Below, in pieces: positions 13,495-24,946 of a DNA stretch of 64,000 nucleotides. Position numbers and translations under genes: made by a program. Below the pieces are notes generated by a model. The model was not told the DNA's origin and searched no databases. It worked only from the letters and a program-made list of their open reading frames with translations. The stretch spans positions 1,302,001-1,366,000 of the forward strand of contig JAFEKR010000007.1 in assembly GCA_019022495.1 (NCBI GenBank). Direction: 5' to 3'. The number at the start of each line of letters is the position of its first letter. The stretch's first letter is position 1. Origin of the DNA: Epichloe hybrida (Eukaryota; Ascomycota; Sordariomycetes; Hypocreales; Clavicipitaceae).

Positions 13495-13950
13495 ATATGT
13501 ACAGCCAGCAGCTTGAAGCAAGGTGTTTTTAGTCGAATCGCGGAGTACTGGGTTATTCGGTCACGGCTCATGGTCACGCGGAGAAAATGCAAGGCGTTGG
13601 AAGGATCTCCGTCAAATGTGAAAGGACTTTTGACGGCTGGCAAAGTGGAAACTATTAAAAATAAGTAACACGTCATTTCTTGTTAGCTACCACTAGGTTT
13701 TAAATCTGCGAGTATCACTCTTCTTGTGACTTTTTGCTCAGGTTATTCTTATCAGCGGTTTTCTTGATTATTCCCCCTCGGAATGCGCATGTTTCGAGAT
13801 TTACAATGACGACCAAACTGCCTTCTAGGCAACCCTGCCTTCCAAGCATGTACTGGCTGCTATTGCAAAGAAGGGTGCTCTTGATGTGCATCGCATCTGA
13901 ATGTGATAATGCCTTATCTTCTCAAGGATCATGACCCAATGTATTTTATT
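13495..13950. other. Shared 3' region of convergent genes
   Basis: Between the ends of the SWI/SNF subunit and the Mo25-like gene. Nothing beyond the two 3' UTRs seen. Confidence 0.4.
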
Positions 13951-15277
13951 TTATCTCTGCACCTGCACAGGGCTGGGTGGCATGTTTCGTATCTGCTTGA
14001 TGAGAAATTCCCGTTCATCAATGAATTGTTCGTCATCAGTTCGATCTTCGAGGAAGTGCGACAGGAACGTCAGAAGCTTGTCGCGGTTCATGATGAGGAT
14101 TTTCTGCACTGCCATAGACTTATGAGGATTGGCAACGAATACTTTGAACACGTGGAACCCTTCGTACTGAACCATCTTGCGATCATCGCGGAGCAAATTC
14201 ATGCAAATTTTCAGATGATCCCCACGATCAACATATGCTGTCATAACACTGTAGTTGGAGCGATCCAGCAAGATTTCCCCCAGAAGTTTGATAGATTGGC
14301 GTTTGGTGACATAACTGCTGGACTGTACTAAGGTACCGTTGTATTTCTCGAAAAACATGTCGAAATTAACTGAAAGGTAACGTGGAACAAGATCTTTGTG
14401 CCTTGTTAGAAGTTCCTATCCATGATGATCAGCGAGAGATCCTCAGTTGGGCTTTGAGTGACAGCATACCCTGAAGGTAGTGAAGGCATCAGCCGCTACC
14501 TCAAATGAACTCTTGTCGATCCAATCGAAGAACCTCCAAAAAACACCTCTTCCACTTTGCGGTCTTTCTCGATCGATGGCGTTCAGACCTTTCGCACTGG
14601 ATCCAGGCTCATCACCATCGTCGTAGAGAATCACAGCTGCAGCAGCCTCACTCTTGAGCAATTCTCGTAACACTGATCCCGCCGGCATAGCGCTCTCTTT
14701 GTGGTCATACGCCCGGCACAATTCGACCAGAACCTGTGGTCTGTTGCAAACGACGTAGGACAGAGCGATTGGGTCGCTTTTTGGGGCAGCAGACGCTGGC
14801 CGAAATCGGAACACATATGAGAATATGATCTGAGTATCCTTTCGCGATTCAAAAGGTAAGCGATAGAGATTGATGGCCAGCAAGTGAAGTAGGTCCTCAT
14901 CTATGAGGCCTGTGACAAGTTGGTATATTTGTTCAGGGGAGCTGTCCGTTTCTGTATCTTTTGTCAGAAGCTGTAACGATACAGTCCAAGCTGTTGAAGA
15001 AGTGTCGGTGCCTTTGAAATTCTTCAGGGTGAAACTTGCCTTGCGTTCCTTGTAGCACAACTTTCATCTGGCTCAGTACGCGGGCGAGCTCTTCTGCCTA
15101 CAAGAGTCAGCATCAGAAAAAGGTCTAAACACTGCACCCGAGCAATTGAGCATGGTAATGAACTACAATTACCTTGATGGCAGCATTAGGACCTTCTAGT
15201 CGCACTACATGCTCTCGTGCTTGCCTAGGTAGATCCGCCGTTGCTCGAGATCTTGCTCTACCAAACAAAAAGGACAT
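13951..15277 (-). CDS. HYM1: Mo25 family scaffold (Hym1/Pmo25)
   Basis: Armadillo-like scaffold of the RAM/MOR morphogenesis network, which supports NDR kinases in polarity and cell separation. Exons in transcript order: 15277-15173, 15097-15040, 14957-14470 and 14415-13951, giving 371 aa. The N-terminus MSFLFGRARSRATADLPRQA, then SSPEQIYQLV, DEDLLHLLA, FFDWIDKSSFEVAADAFTTF, KYNGTLVQS, YVTKRQSIKLLGEILLDRSN and KIFMN-type repeats are all typical. The second intron (15039-14958) must start with GC, not GT, for the conserved LSQMKVVLQGTQ-DTETDSSPEQ join (see findings). The expression of two short 5' exons is as in many fungal orthologues. Confidence 0.92.
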
Positions 15278-15964
15278 GATGTGACTACTATTCGATGTAT
15301 GAGCTTATGATAATACTGAGTTTTGCGAGGACCTGTAACGGTATTTTTCGTTATGTTGACGTACGCCACGCAATTTGAAGGTCCTAGACAATTGGTGGCT
15401 CATTGCCTTGTATGTGGTGGGCAGGGAACAAGACTGGGCACGGATAATGGATGTCAACAACTACCGCGTTCTGGTCCATCTGCGCTTTAAGTTAGTACTG
15501 CCACTACCCCTGTTTGGCAATTGAAGAATTCGTACCGGCGCGATCAGAGTAGAACAACAAGCAAGAGAGTCTATCGTCCAGTAACATGCCACAATGTGCC
15601 TAGTAGTTACGTCTAGTCGTTCTGGGACGACATTGATGTCTAGTCTTGTTCATTCCGTCTCTTGAATATACATACGTGAGTTCGTGCACTGTCACCATCT
15701 GGTAATAGTTTTGTTTGAAGCCTAACCCCACCTTGACTCATGACCCCACCTTGACTCGTGGCGCACCTTTTTCTTCCTATTGCTTCCATGGTGAATACCC
15801 TCCTCCCCCAAGAAAAGGCCGGCATTATTTCACACTAAGTCACCAGCCCGTCGTTCCAGTCCAGTCAGGATAGGCAATCTCTTTGCGGTTAAAGCTTTTA
15901 GCTTGAAAGTCTGGCTTAAAAGAGGCCCAGCCCAAAAACCATATACTTCAGCTTATGAACCACC
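15278..15964. other. Divergent promoter region
   Basis: Between Mo25 and isoleucyl-tRNA synthetase genes, transcribed away from each other. It holds a short direct repeat, about 15725-15755, of the motif accccaccttgactc. No gene supported. Confidence 0.4.
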
Positions 15965-18900
15965 ATGTCGATAGACTTTCCTAAAGAGGAGATATTAACC
16001 ATCGAGAGATGGCGCGCCATTGACGCATTTCATCGCCAGGTATGTCAAAGTCTGAAATTTCTGAACCTCAAGCTTGAAAACTCGTCTCGCTAAGCACTTA
16101 ATATCCTAAAGCTTGAACTGTCCAACGGCCGCCCTCTTTACACGTTCTATGATGGCCCGCCTTTTGCAACAGGTCTTCCTCACTATGGACACTTGTTAGC
16201 ATCAACCATTAAAGACATCATTCCCCGATATTGGTCCATGAAGGGTTACCATGTCGAACGTCGCTTTGGTTGGGATACCCACGGTCTGCCGATCGAGCAC
16301 GAGATCGACAAGAAGCTAGGCATATCGGGAAAGGCAGCAGTCACTAAGTTTGGAATCGAGAAATACAATGAAGAATGTCGTGCGATTGTCATGCGTTACG
16401 CTTCTGAATGGCGACTGACAATCGAGCGTCTGGGTCGTTGGATAGATTTTGACAATGACTATAAGGTGAGAAAGAACCATGCTTCGTGGCATTCGCGAAT
16501 ATTGACAAATTCTGCCAGACCATGGATCCCAAGTTTATGGAATCACTCTGGTGGGTCTTTAAGCAACTTTTCGACAAGGAACAGGTCTATCAAGGTCATC
16601 GAGTGATGCCATACTCAACTGTGCTTACAACTGCTCTGAGTAATTTCGAAGCCAACCAAAACTATCAAGATGTGACCGATCCAGCGGTGGTAGTATCTTT
16701 CCCTCTTTTAGATGACCCAAGTGTGCATCTATTGGCATGGACGACCACACCTTGGACTCTTCCCTCTCATACAGGCCTTGCTGTTAACCCCGACTTCGAA
16801 TACATTAAGATTCATGACGAAAAGTCCGGCAAATTTTACGTTCTTCTGGAGAAGCTTCTGTCCACGGTGTACAAGGACCCAAAGAAAGCAAAGTTCTCTC
16901 TAGTCGGAAAGTTCAAGGGCAAAGATATGCTTGGGTGGCGGTACAAACCGCTTTTCGACTATTTTTATGACGATTTTAAGGACTATGGATTTCAAGTCCT
17001 CAACGGATCGTATGTAACAGCAGATAGCGGTACCGGAATTGTCCACCAGGCGCCCGCTTTTGGTGAGGAAGACTACAATGTAGCTATTGCCGCCGGGGTC
17101 ATCAACGAGAAACGGCCACCTCCTGACCCTCTTGATGACACTGGCCACTTCACGGCTAAGGTCTCGGATTTCGCGGGATTACACGTGAAAGAAGCGGATA
17201 AACATATCATTAAATACTTGAAAGCGGCAGATCGTCTGGTAGTCGAATCACAATTGCGCCACTCCTACCCTATGTGTCCCAGATCAGATACGCCGCTTAT
17301 CTACCGCGCGGTGCCTTCATGGTTCATCAGGGTCCCCGAGATCATTCCCGAAATGCTAAAGAACATCGAGGGGTCGCACTGGGTGCCCTCTTTCGTTAAG
17401 GATCGTCGGTTTGCAAGTTGGATAGCAAATGCTCGAGATTGGAACGTCGGCAGAAATCGCTACTGGGGTACACCGATTCCTCTCTGGGTTAGCGATGATC
17501 TAGAGGAAAGAGTTTGCATTGGCAGTGTGGAAGAATTGCGAGAACTCAGCGGCTATCAAGGCGAGCTTCATGATATCCACAGAGATAAGGTCGATCATAT
17601 CACAATTCCAAGCAGAAAGGGCAAAGGAACGCTTAAAAGAGTGGATGAAGTATTCGACTGTTGGTTTGAATCTGGTAGCATGCCCTACGCCAGCCAACAT
17701 TACCCTTTTGAGAACGTCGAAAAATTCCAAAAGTCTTTCCCTGGTGACTTCATCGCCGAAGGGCTCGATCAAACGAGAGGCTGGTTCTACACGCTTCTCG
17801 TTTTAGGAACACATTTGTTTGGACGATCACCATTTCAGAACTGTGTTGTAAACGGCATAGTTCTGGCGGAAGACGGCAAAAAGATGTCCAAGAGACTGAA
17901 AAACTATCCCGATCCTTCCATTGTAATGGATAAGTATGGTTCTGATGCTCTCCGACTCTATCTGATTAATTCTCCAGTTGTTCGAGCCGAGCCACTGCGA
18001 TTCAAGGAATCCGGCGTCAAAGAAGTAGTTCAGAAAGTTCTTTTGCCCTTGTGGAACAGTTATAAGTTCTTTGAAGGTCAAACTGTACTGCTTAAAAAGA
18101 CAGAAGGGGTGGACTTCATGTGGAATTCAGACATGGAATCAACAAATGAAAATGTGATGGACCGATGGATTTTGGCAAGTTGTCAAAGTCTCCTGGAGTT
18201 TGTTAATACGGAAATGCGAGGTAAGCAAAGCACCTTGATCGACAACGGGTATTCGCTCACATGCATCCAGCATATCGACTTTATACTGTTGTGCCACGAC
18301 TTCTCGAACTGATCGACAATACTACCAATTGGTACATTCGATTTAACCGTCGACGACTCAAAGGAGAAAACGGGCTTCAAGACACACAGCACGCATTGAA
18401 TGCTTTATTTGAAGTTCTGTACACTCTGTGCCGCGGTCTAGCCCCGTTTATACCTTTCTTGTCAGACACCATTTACCTAAAGCTGCTGGCACATATCCCT
18501 AAGAACCTTCAGGCAGAGGATGCCCGTAGTGTTCACTTCTTGCCATTCCCAGAAGTCAGACAAGAGCTGTTCAATTCCGAGGTTGAAAGAAGAGTTTCCA
18601 GAATGCAACGAGTTATTGAGTTAGCTCGAGTTTCGCGAGAAAGGAGAAGCATTGGTCTGAAGACACCCTTGAAGACTTTGGTTGTTATACACCATGATTC
18701 GCAGTATTTAAAAGATGTGAGATCACTGGAAACCTATATCACTGAGGAACTCAATATTCGAGACCTCGTGCTTTCTAGCGACGAGGCGAGCTACAATGTT
18801 CAATTGAGCGTGACGGCGGACTGGCCGATACTCGGCAAGAAGCTGAGGAAGGATATGATACGTGTGAAGAAGGCCTTGCCGAAATTGAGCAGCGATCAAG

Positions 18901-19355
18901 TTCAAGGGTATCTACAGACTGGACAGATCCTTGTGGACGGCATTCTTCTGGAGGCCGGTGATCTGGTCGTGCGACGTGGACTGAGTGAAGATGTGACATC
19001 CAGAAGTTTGGAGATCAACTCGGATGATGAAGTACTCACGATTCTAGACTCGGAGATCTATGCTGAATTGGCTCAGGAAGGGCTGGCTCGCGAGGTCATC
19101 AATCGGGTTCAAAGACTGCGCAAAAAGGCAGGCCTTCAGGCTACAGACGACGTCAAAATGGAATACCAAATTCTGTCTGATCCTGATGACATAGGATTAG
19201 CCCAAGCCTTGACCTCACAGTCCAGTACGATTGAAAAGACTCTGCGGCGACCTCTTGAACTGGCTCAGACAGGGACTGAAAAGACGCAGCTGATTGCAGA
19301 AGAAGAGCAGGAGGTGCAGCAAGCTACATTCTTGCTCCGCTTGCTAAAAGTATGA
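15965..19355 (+). CDS. ILS1: Isoleucine-tRNA ligase, cytosolic
   Basis: Charges tRNA-Ile with isoleucine in the cytosol. Exons 15965-16039, 16112-16465, 16519-18220 and 18271-19355 give 1071 aa, the normal eukaryotic length. Class I signatures are intact: the HIGH-type motif in GLPHYGHLL and the KMSKS-type motif in [14 protein letters not shown]. The editing (CP1) domain lies between them, with the [11 protein letters not shown] motif, and [19 protein letters not shown] precedes the second motif. The anticodon-binding helix bundle and the C-terminal extension ([20 protein letters not shown]) follow. The start has a good context (cACCATGTC) and begins [16 protein letters not shown]. No mitochondrial targeting sequence is present, so this is the cytosolic enzyme. 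Confidence 0.96.
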
Positions 19356-20316
19356 GAAATTCGCGAGGATAGCCGACGACCGCATTTACAATTTTATAGA
19401 TAGATCAGGTCGCACAAAGAATTCAAGAGAAAAGGCAGCATGGTTGATTCATTCCAAAGTATAGGTTGTAACAACCAGTCACTTTTGGGGGGTTCTCTGT
19501 TTATTGTTTAGACAATGTTTTCTGTAGTTGTCCTTAGCTCAGCTCTATTAATCGCTAACCACAATTTCATACGCGTGCAAGCTCACCAGATAACAATCCT
19601 TGAGTTTAGAAAACTCTTGGGCGCATTTCCCTTTTTCCATGACACTATAATCTGCTACTATACATTTTCCGTAGATTGCTGACTAGAAAAGCGTACGATT
19701 TAACAAATGGAATAACAGCACACTGCTTTCAATAGCTTAACTGACCTGAATCGAGCATCGTGATGCTGCGGAAGCAAGCCTATGGACTTGACGATGGCCA
19801 GTTACTTGAGGCATGAAAGTTGATCAAACCCGGTCGCAAGCTGACTTGGGTCTCGGTCCAGGTTTCGTCTGCTGAATTGGTCCAATTTGGTTGCCGATCC
19901 AGAATTGCTTCGTGTCGAAGCACCACACAAAGAGGCTTGTAAAGTTATTTCGGTACGCTTGGGCTGAGTTCAGACAACAGCGTAGGAAAAAGGTCAGTTG
20001 TCTTCAAGGCATAAAGAAATCGGTGAGCGAGGCATTGGGAAAGATACCCCACGCTTACGTAATGTATCCGTTCTACTCTCTGGTGGTTCCACTCCCAGAG
20101 TTCGCGTGAACGCCGCAAGGCGCGTTCCCCATCAGCCAGCCATTTCAGACTTGTACATTTTAGCCGCCCATCACAACAGTTTTTCTTATATGGGCTTTTC
20201 AACGTGCTTGTCATGACCGGTAATGTGGTCTAGATCAACAATGACCACGAGTTGCCACCTCAAGTAAGCTTTGCTAATATAGCCGACTATTCACAATATG
20301 TTAAAGCTGATGAAAG
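19356..20316. other. Intergenic region and unresolved 5' part of SFI1-like gene
   Basis: Contains the synthetase 3' UTR and the promoter of the next gene. One short segment, 20234-20263 (reading INNDHELPPQ, preceded by tag and followed by gtaagc), could be a small 5' exon of the SFI1-like gene. I could not find a convincing start codon. Other open frames (19891-20216 on both strands) show no domain. Confidence 0.35.
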
Positions 20317-23300
20317 TATTCAGTGGCACAAATCGAAGTCGGGCTGCGAACCCAAAATCAGCTCTTAGGTTTCGACGATGGCCAGACTAGCAGTTCTTCG
20401 TGGGCGTTATCAAAACAAGAGCCATACTACTCTAATAAGGGCATGTATCGATAGCCACAAAAGTACCTCACCCGTTCTTACACTAACATGGTAGACGGCA
20501 GACATCACAATCCTCCACTCTATTGTTTCCACGGCTCAAGAGCAATTCAATAGTTCACCTCATCCGAAACCACTTCCCGCGGCCGTTCTCTTCAAAGCGT
20601 ACGACGATGTTCTTCCAATGTTCGGGATCGATCCGGACTCCGACCACCATCTTTCCGCTCTGGTGTTCCGTATCGGTGGTGAATCTGGAAATGGTTCCCT
20701 GCTCGAAAAGTTTCACGCCTTGTTGAAGCGCATGGGCATTCTTCTCGAATTCGACGATGATGTGACGACATCCGATCTCTCGTGTTCTACGTCTTCTACT
20801 TCACATCACGAAGCCGCTGAAACACCCCCACTCCAAACATTGGGATCCGACCCAGCTGACGAAGAGAAAGAAGACGGCGGGCCACACCTGAAGGCATCGG
20901 GAGTTTCCACACTTAATTCTGGCAGCGCACATAAGTCTCACGGTCATTTCATCAGTAAATCCTCCCATGATCTGAAACGACTTCAGCCAGCTTCTCATCG
21001 CACTCAAGACCTGGGGGAACAATGCAAAGGAATTTCTTCTGAGGCAGTATCTGGTTGGTCAGAACGGGGACGGAGCAACACACTCAACTCCTCTGGAGAA
21101 CCAGCTATCGAAATCAATGATGCGAATCGGGCTACTCTGCAGAAACAGGTCTTGATTTCGGCAATAGACCGATGGCGTAATATTGCCTCTGGGGAAAAAA
21201 ATTCAAGAATGACACCTGATCACAACCCATTTACCCTTAACGGTGATCAAAAGTCTCGAAATTCAATCAATGTCGCAAGCATAGCTGGCGACCCATGCAA
21301 GTTGGAGGGCAACAGCCTTCCGTTTCCAACACAGCTGGAAACCGGAGCGCGTGACTTGGGTGCTGCGGAAAACGATGTTCTCTTGCTTAGAGCAGTTCGA
21401 GCGCGCCAGATTTTTCTTGCAAGCAGAATTTTCAGTCGATGGGCTGACGAGACTGCTATCCGGTTAGAGCGAGAAGCCATTGCCAGAAGACATATGGTTC
21501 GATTTCGGTGTTTCAATAGCTGGATTGGGGCACCTACTGCAAAGCTGCCAAGAGCCAAGCGCTTGAAAGCTCTGTCTGCCGTTCAGAAGCTGCAGCGTGC
21601 CGTGGCTTGTCAGGAAGAACAGCTCGAATTAACGGCATCCTTGATAGCAGCATCTCGAATAAGCAAGATAGCATCCCAAATATTGAACTTCTGGTTCACT
21701 GGTGTTTCATCTCAAATGTTCGCAAAGACAAGGAATCGGCTGGTACGTACAGGAGCAATTAACCGTTGGCTGGCACAGACCCGGGATTACAACCAAACCG
21801 GAAGCAGCATCTTGTGCATTAGTCGCCACAGTAGAAATAAAAGCACCCTTGTTACTTGGATTAATCACAAGACAAAATATCGAACCCAGGCCAAATCAAG
21901 TCAAAGTTTGCCACAGGTTTTGATCGTCTTCACTGGCTTCGAATTTGGAGGGATCATGCAGAACTAGGTCGCCGAGCCAACTCTTGTCAACAACTTCTCA
22001 CGATGGAGCAGTCAGCCCGAGAATTTGAGATCTGGCATCTACGAGCGCGCGCAGACACGTTCCGCTGGAAGCGTGAGTATACATCTGCAACGAAATTTAT
22101 TGATGCTTGGCTTGCAGTTAGCTCACGTTTTTCAGCGCTACAAGCTTCCTCGGGGGGCTGCTTCAGGTCTTATTCTGCGATGAAGTTTGCTAGTCACCTA
22201 GGCCACTTTTACCAAACCCAGCTGCAATTGGATGTTTTAGGATACCGAGCACAGTGGTACATTCGCGCCACAAGTTTGTTGGGACACTTTGGTGCTATGG
22301 TTAGACACAGGAAACAGCAGATGAAACTTGTAGTTCGCCGTTATCTTATGATGAGATACACTCAGGTTTCGTCGAGAAAGCGACGGCGTGGCTTTTATAC
22401 GGCTCTTAGTCGATGGCAGTCACACGCTATAACTATGCAGGCGATGACGACTGCCATGGAGGAATATCAAGCATCGAGCAATGTGCATCGCAAGCAAGCG
22501 ATTTGCGCAGTATGGGGTAAATTCGCAGTTGAACAAGCTGTATCCCATACTCTTGCGATTCATCATCGAAGAGGACGATTCCTGAACGAATGGAGCGAGC
22601 ATGCCTCGGCGAACCACCAGCAAGAACTGGATGCTGCGGTTTCATGGGCAACAGAGCAGCAACGCCAATCTCTGAAGGCTTGGACAATATCAACTCTTCA
22701 GAAAAGCGGTCAGGCACATTCGGCAGATATGGTTAAGCATAGGCACGAACGCGACCTTCGAAACAGAGCTTTCCAGCGGTGGAGGTCTGCTGCGAGCAGA
22801 TCAAAGCCGGTCGATTTTTTTCCTGAGCTGCAGTCGCAGTCGCCGGCTCTTACTGGACTAGTCAATAGCTCATATAATACTACCCGAAAACATTCAAAAT
22901 GGCGGCCACTTTTCCCACGGCTCGACTACAATCAGGAAGCCTTGACTCCGGTCCATACTCCGTCTCGCTCGACCGGACTTTTATTTCCTTCTACTCATGC
23001 ACCTCCCATACGTTTTATGGACCCTGTGGGTAGAACAGACGGGAAACTCGAGAACTCTGATGCTCGAGGTTCTGACATGCGGGGACACGACCTTGTTGCC
23101 CGCGCGATTATGCCTAGGCAGGTCGATCTGCCGACGACAACGCCGAAAGTGCCAGTTCCGGCCCATGTACAGATCTCCTCACGTTATGTTCCAGCCCTGA
23201 CAGGCCATGAAAGGCAACGTTCGCCGATCAAATTGACCCGTATGCGGTCCATTCGTGGTCACATTAGTCAAGTATCTGACCCCGTTGCCGCGGCCAGTCA

Positions 23301-23529
23301 GTTGCGGAATCATCATAAAGAGGGTAAGGAATTGCCTGGGCGAGCATTGGATGGGGAACCTGCTTTACAAAATTTATCCCTGTCTCGGTCTAACGTCAGG
23401 CCTACTTTTGCCAGGACTGTTCCAGTGCGGATGGGCTATCGGGAATCAGGCTCAGGTACCGGGGTTGCAACACCTTCGCTGGCTACGGGAAATGCGCCTC
23501 CAGGCAAGGATGGTGCAGAGTTTCCTTGA
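20317..23529 (+). CDS. Sfi1-like centrin-binding spindle pole body protein
   Basis: Filamentous repeat protein that binds centrin (Cdc31) along the half-bridge and drives spindle pole body duplication. The 5' end is unresolved. The exon ending at 20440 (reading QEPYYSNK) joins 20502 (DITILHSIV) through a GC-AG intron, which restores the conserved YYSN-D-I start of the family. The body has many Sfi1 repeats, each with a Trp preceded by basic or aromatic residues: AIDRWRN, IFSRWADE, CFNSWIG, ILNFWFTG, AINRWLAQ, LHWLRIWRDHAELGRR, ALSRWQSHA, LKAWTIS, AFQRWRSAA. The frame changes between 21830 and 21917; an intron 21831-21916 with a weak donor (gtagaa) fits the phase. The C-terminal third is low-complexity and basic, with possible phosphosites. 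Confidence 0.8.
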
Positions 23530-24946
23530 GAGAAAATGCTCTGGTACCGCAATTCTGTTATCTCGCTCGGTCACTAGTCCACCTTCTGTACACACACTTA
23601 GGAAGTGATGGGGCTTGTAATGGATCAGTTTATCTTTACTTTACTTTACTCGTGGAATTTCAATGCGTGAACAGTTTATGTGCTCGAGGACTAGTACATG
23701 ATATGTTATATAGTAAAGTTATAAGACCCTCGTGCAGCAATGTTCTTAAGTTCGACCCAGCTCACAGTGTAGGGCTGGTACTCTTTGTCTCGATTGAAAC
23801 TGTCCGTCGTCGAATTTTGCTCCGTCTTCTGGTTCCAGCTGCCTTTGGCGAACTGAACAGAGCACTGATCTAGTTCCACAGTTGCTACTAGTTTCCGCTC
23901 AATTCCGTACCTGCCCGCCCGCGTTGTCTCACGACGCATGAGTTGTTGCAGAAGCCTCGTTTAGTGACGGTCTTACGGGTTGGTTGCCTAATCTAGGGAC
24001 GGACAATGTTATGGAAATTCGAATTATCTTTTAGCAATGAATTTTTAATCATACAGCAACAAGTACATTTGCATATATTCTACTAAAGAAGATGCACATA
24101 TACTAATGTACTAATATTATGACCTTCCACTACTAAAATCCTTTTCGTATCCTTCGTTAGTTATGACCTTTCTTACTCTAGATCGAGTCTTTCGTTAGTC
24201 ATAACCTTTGCCAGTCAGTACCTCTTTCAATTAGACCTCACTAATATCTGTGTCTTAGTCCCTGTTTAAAAAAAAACTCCATTGCTGTTCCTTTCTAGGC
24301 TTAGTTGCCGCTGTATAATCAAATATCTGTTGCTGCATGTTTACGTACTCCTTCCTGAGGCCCTGTTGATGTATCTGGATGTGAATGTTTGATGGAGATA
24401 ATATGATGATTTGAATGTAACTGGCAAGTGGTAGCCTTGGGCTTAGGATATACTGTAGTAGTAACGGCGTTAAACTTCATGTATATTGTTATGGTTTGAA
24501 TATTTCAATGTTTCAATACACTAGATAGCATCGCAGGTGGCTATTTACTAGTTGTGTTAAGTCATTAGTGTGATGATCTAGGCTTTAAATATAGGTGTCA
24601 ATTAAATAAGTAAATAGTGAGTTGTTCAATGCGTATTATTTTACTGTTAATTATAGCGCAATTGGATTGGGCACATTACCTGTACGTATAGAATAAACCA
24701 ACTCGTTCGCGATGTAGGGTGGCCATGGGTGTGTCGATCAGGATTACATAAGACCGACCAGTCGGCGCACCAAGCTCAACCAGGAGACGACAACACGTTT
24801 GTTACCGCAAACGCCTCCACCAACCTTCGCACTGCTAGTCATGAACTGAAAGTCTAGTGCTGCATGTCCAACACCAAGAGAACAGCTGCCGAGAATAACG
24901 TCTGATCATCACCTAGACATGATAGAGACAATCAAAAACCGGTAGC
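23530..24946. other. AT-rich intergenic region
   Basis: From about 24000 to 24720 the DNA is visibly AT-rich and full of TA steps (tacta, ttagt and catatactaatg runs) with no open frame of note. It resembles old repeat DNA that has drifted or been hit by repeat-induced mutation, but I see no terminal repeats. The last 200 bases are the RAV1 promoter. Confidence 0.4.

Noticed and set aside
19891..20216. Frames of 72-89 codons upstream of the SFI1-like gene
   Set aside because: No motif, and none provides an in-phase start for the SFI1-like exons.
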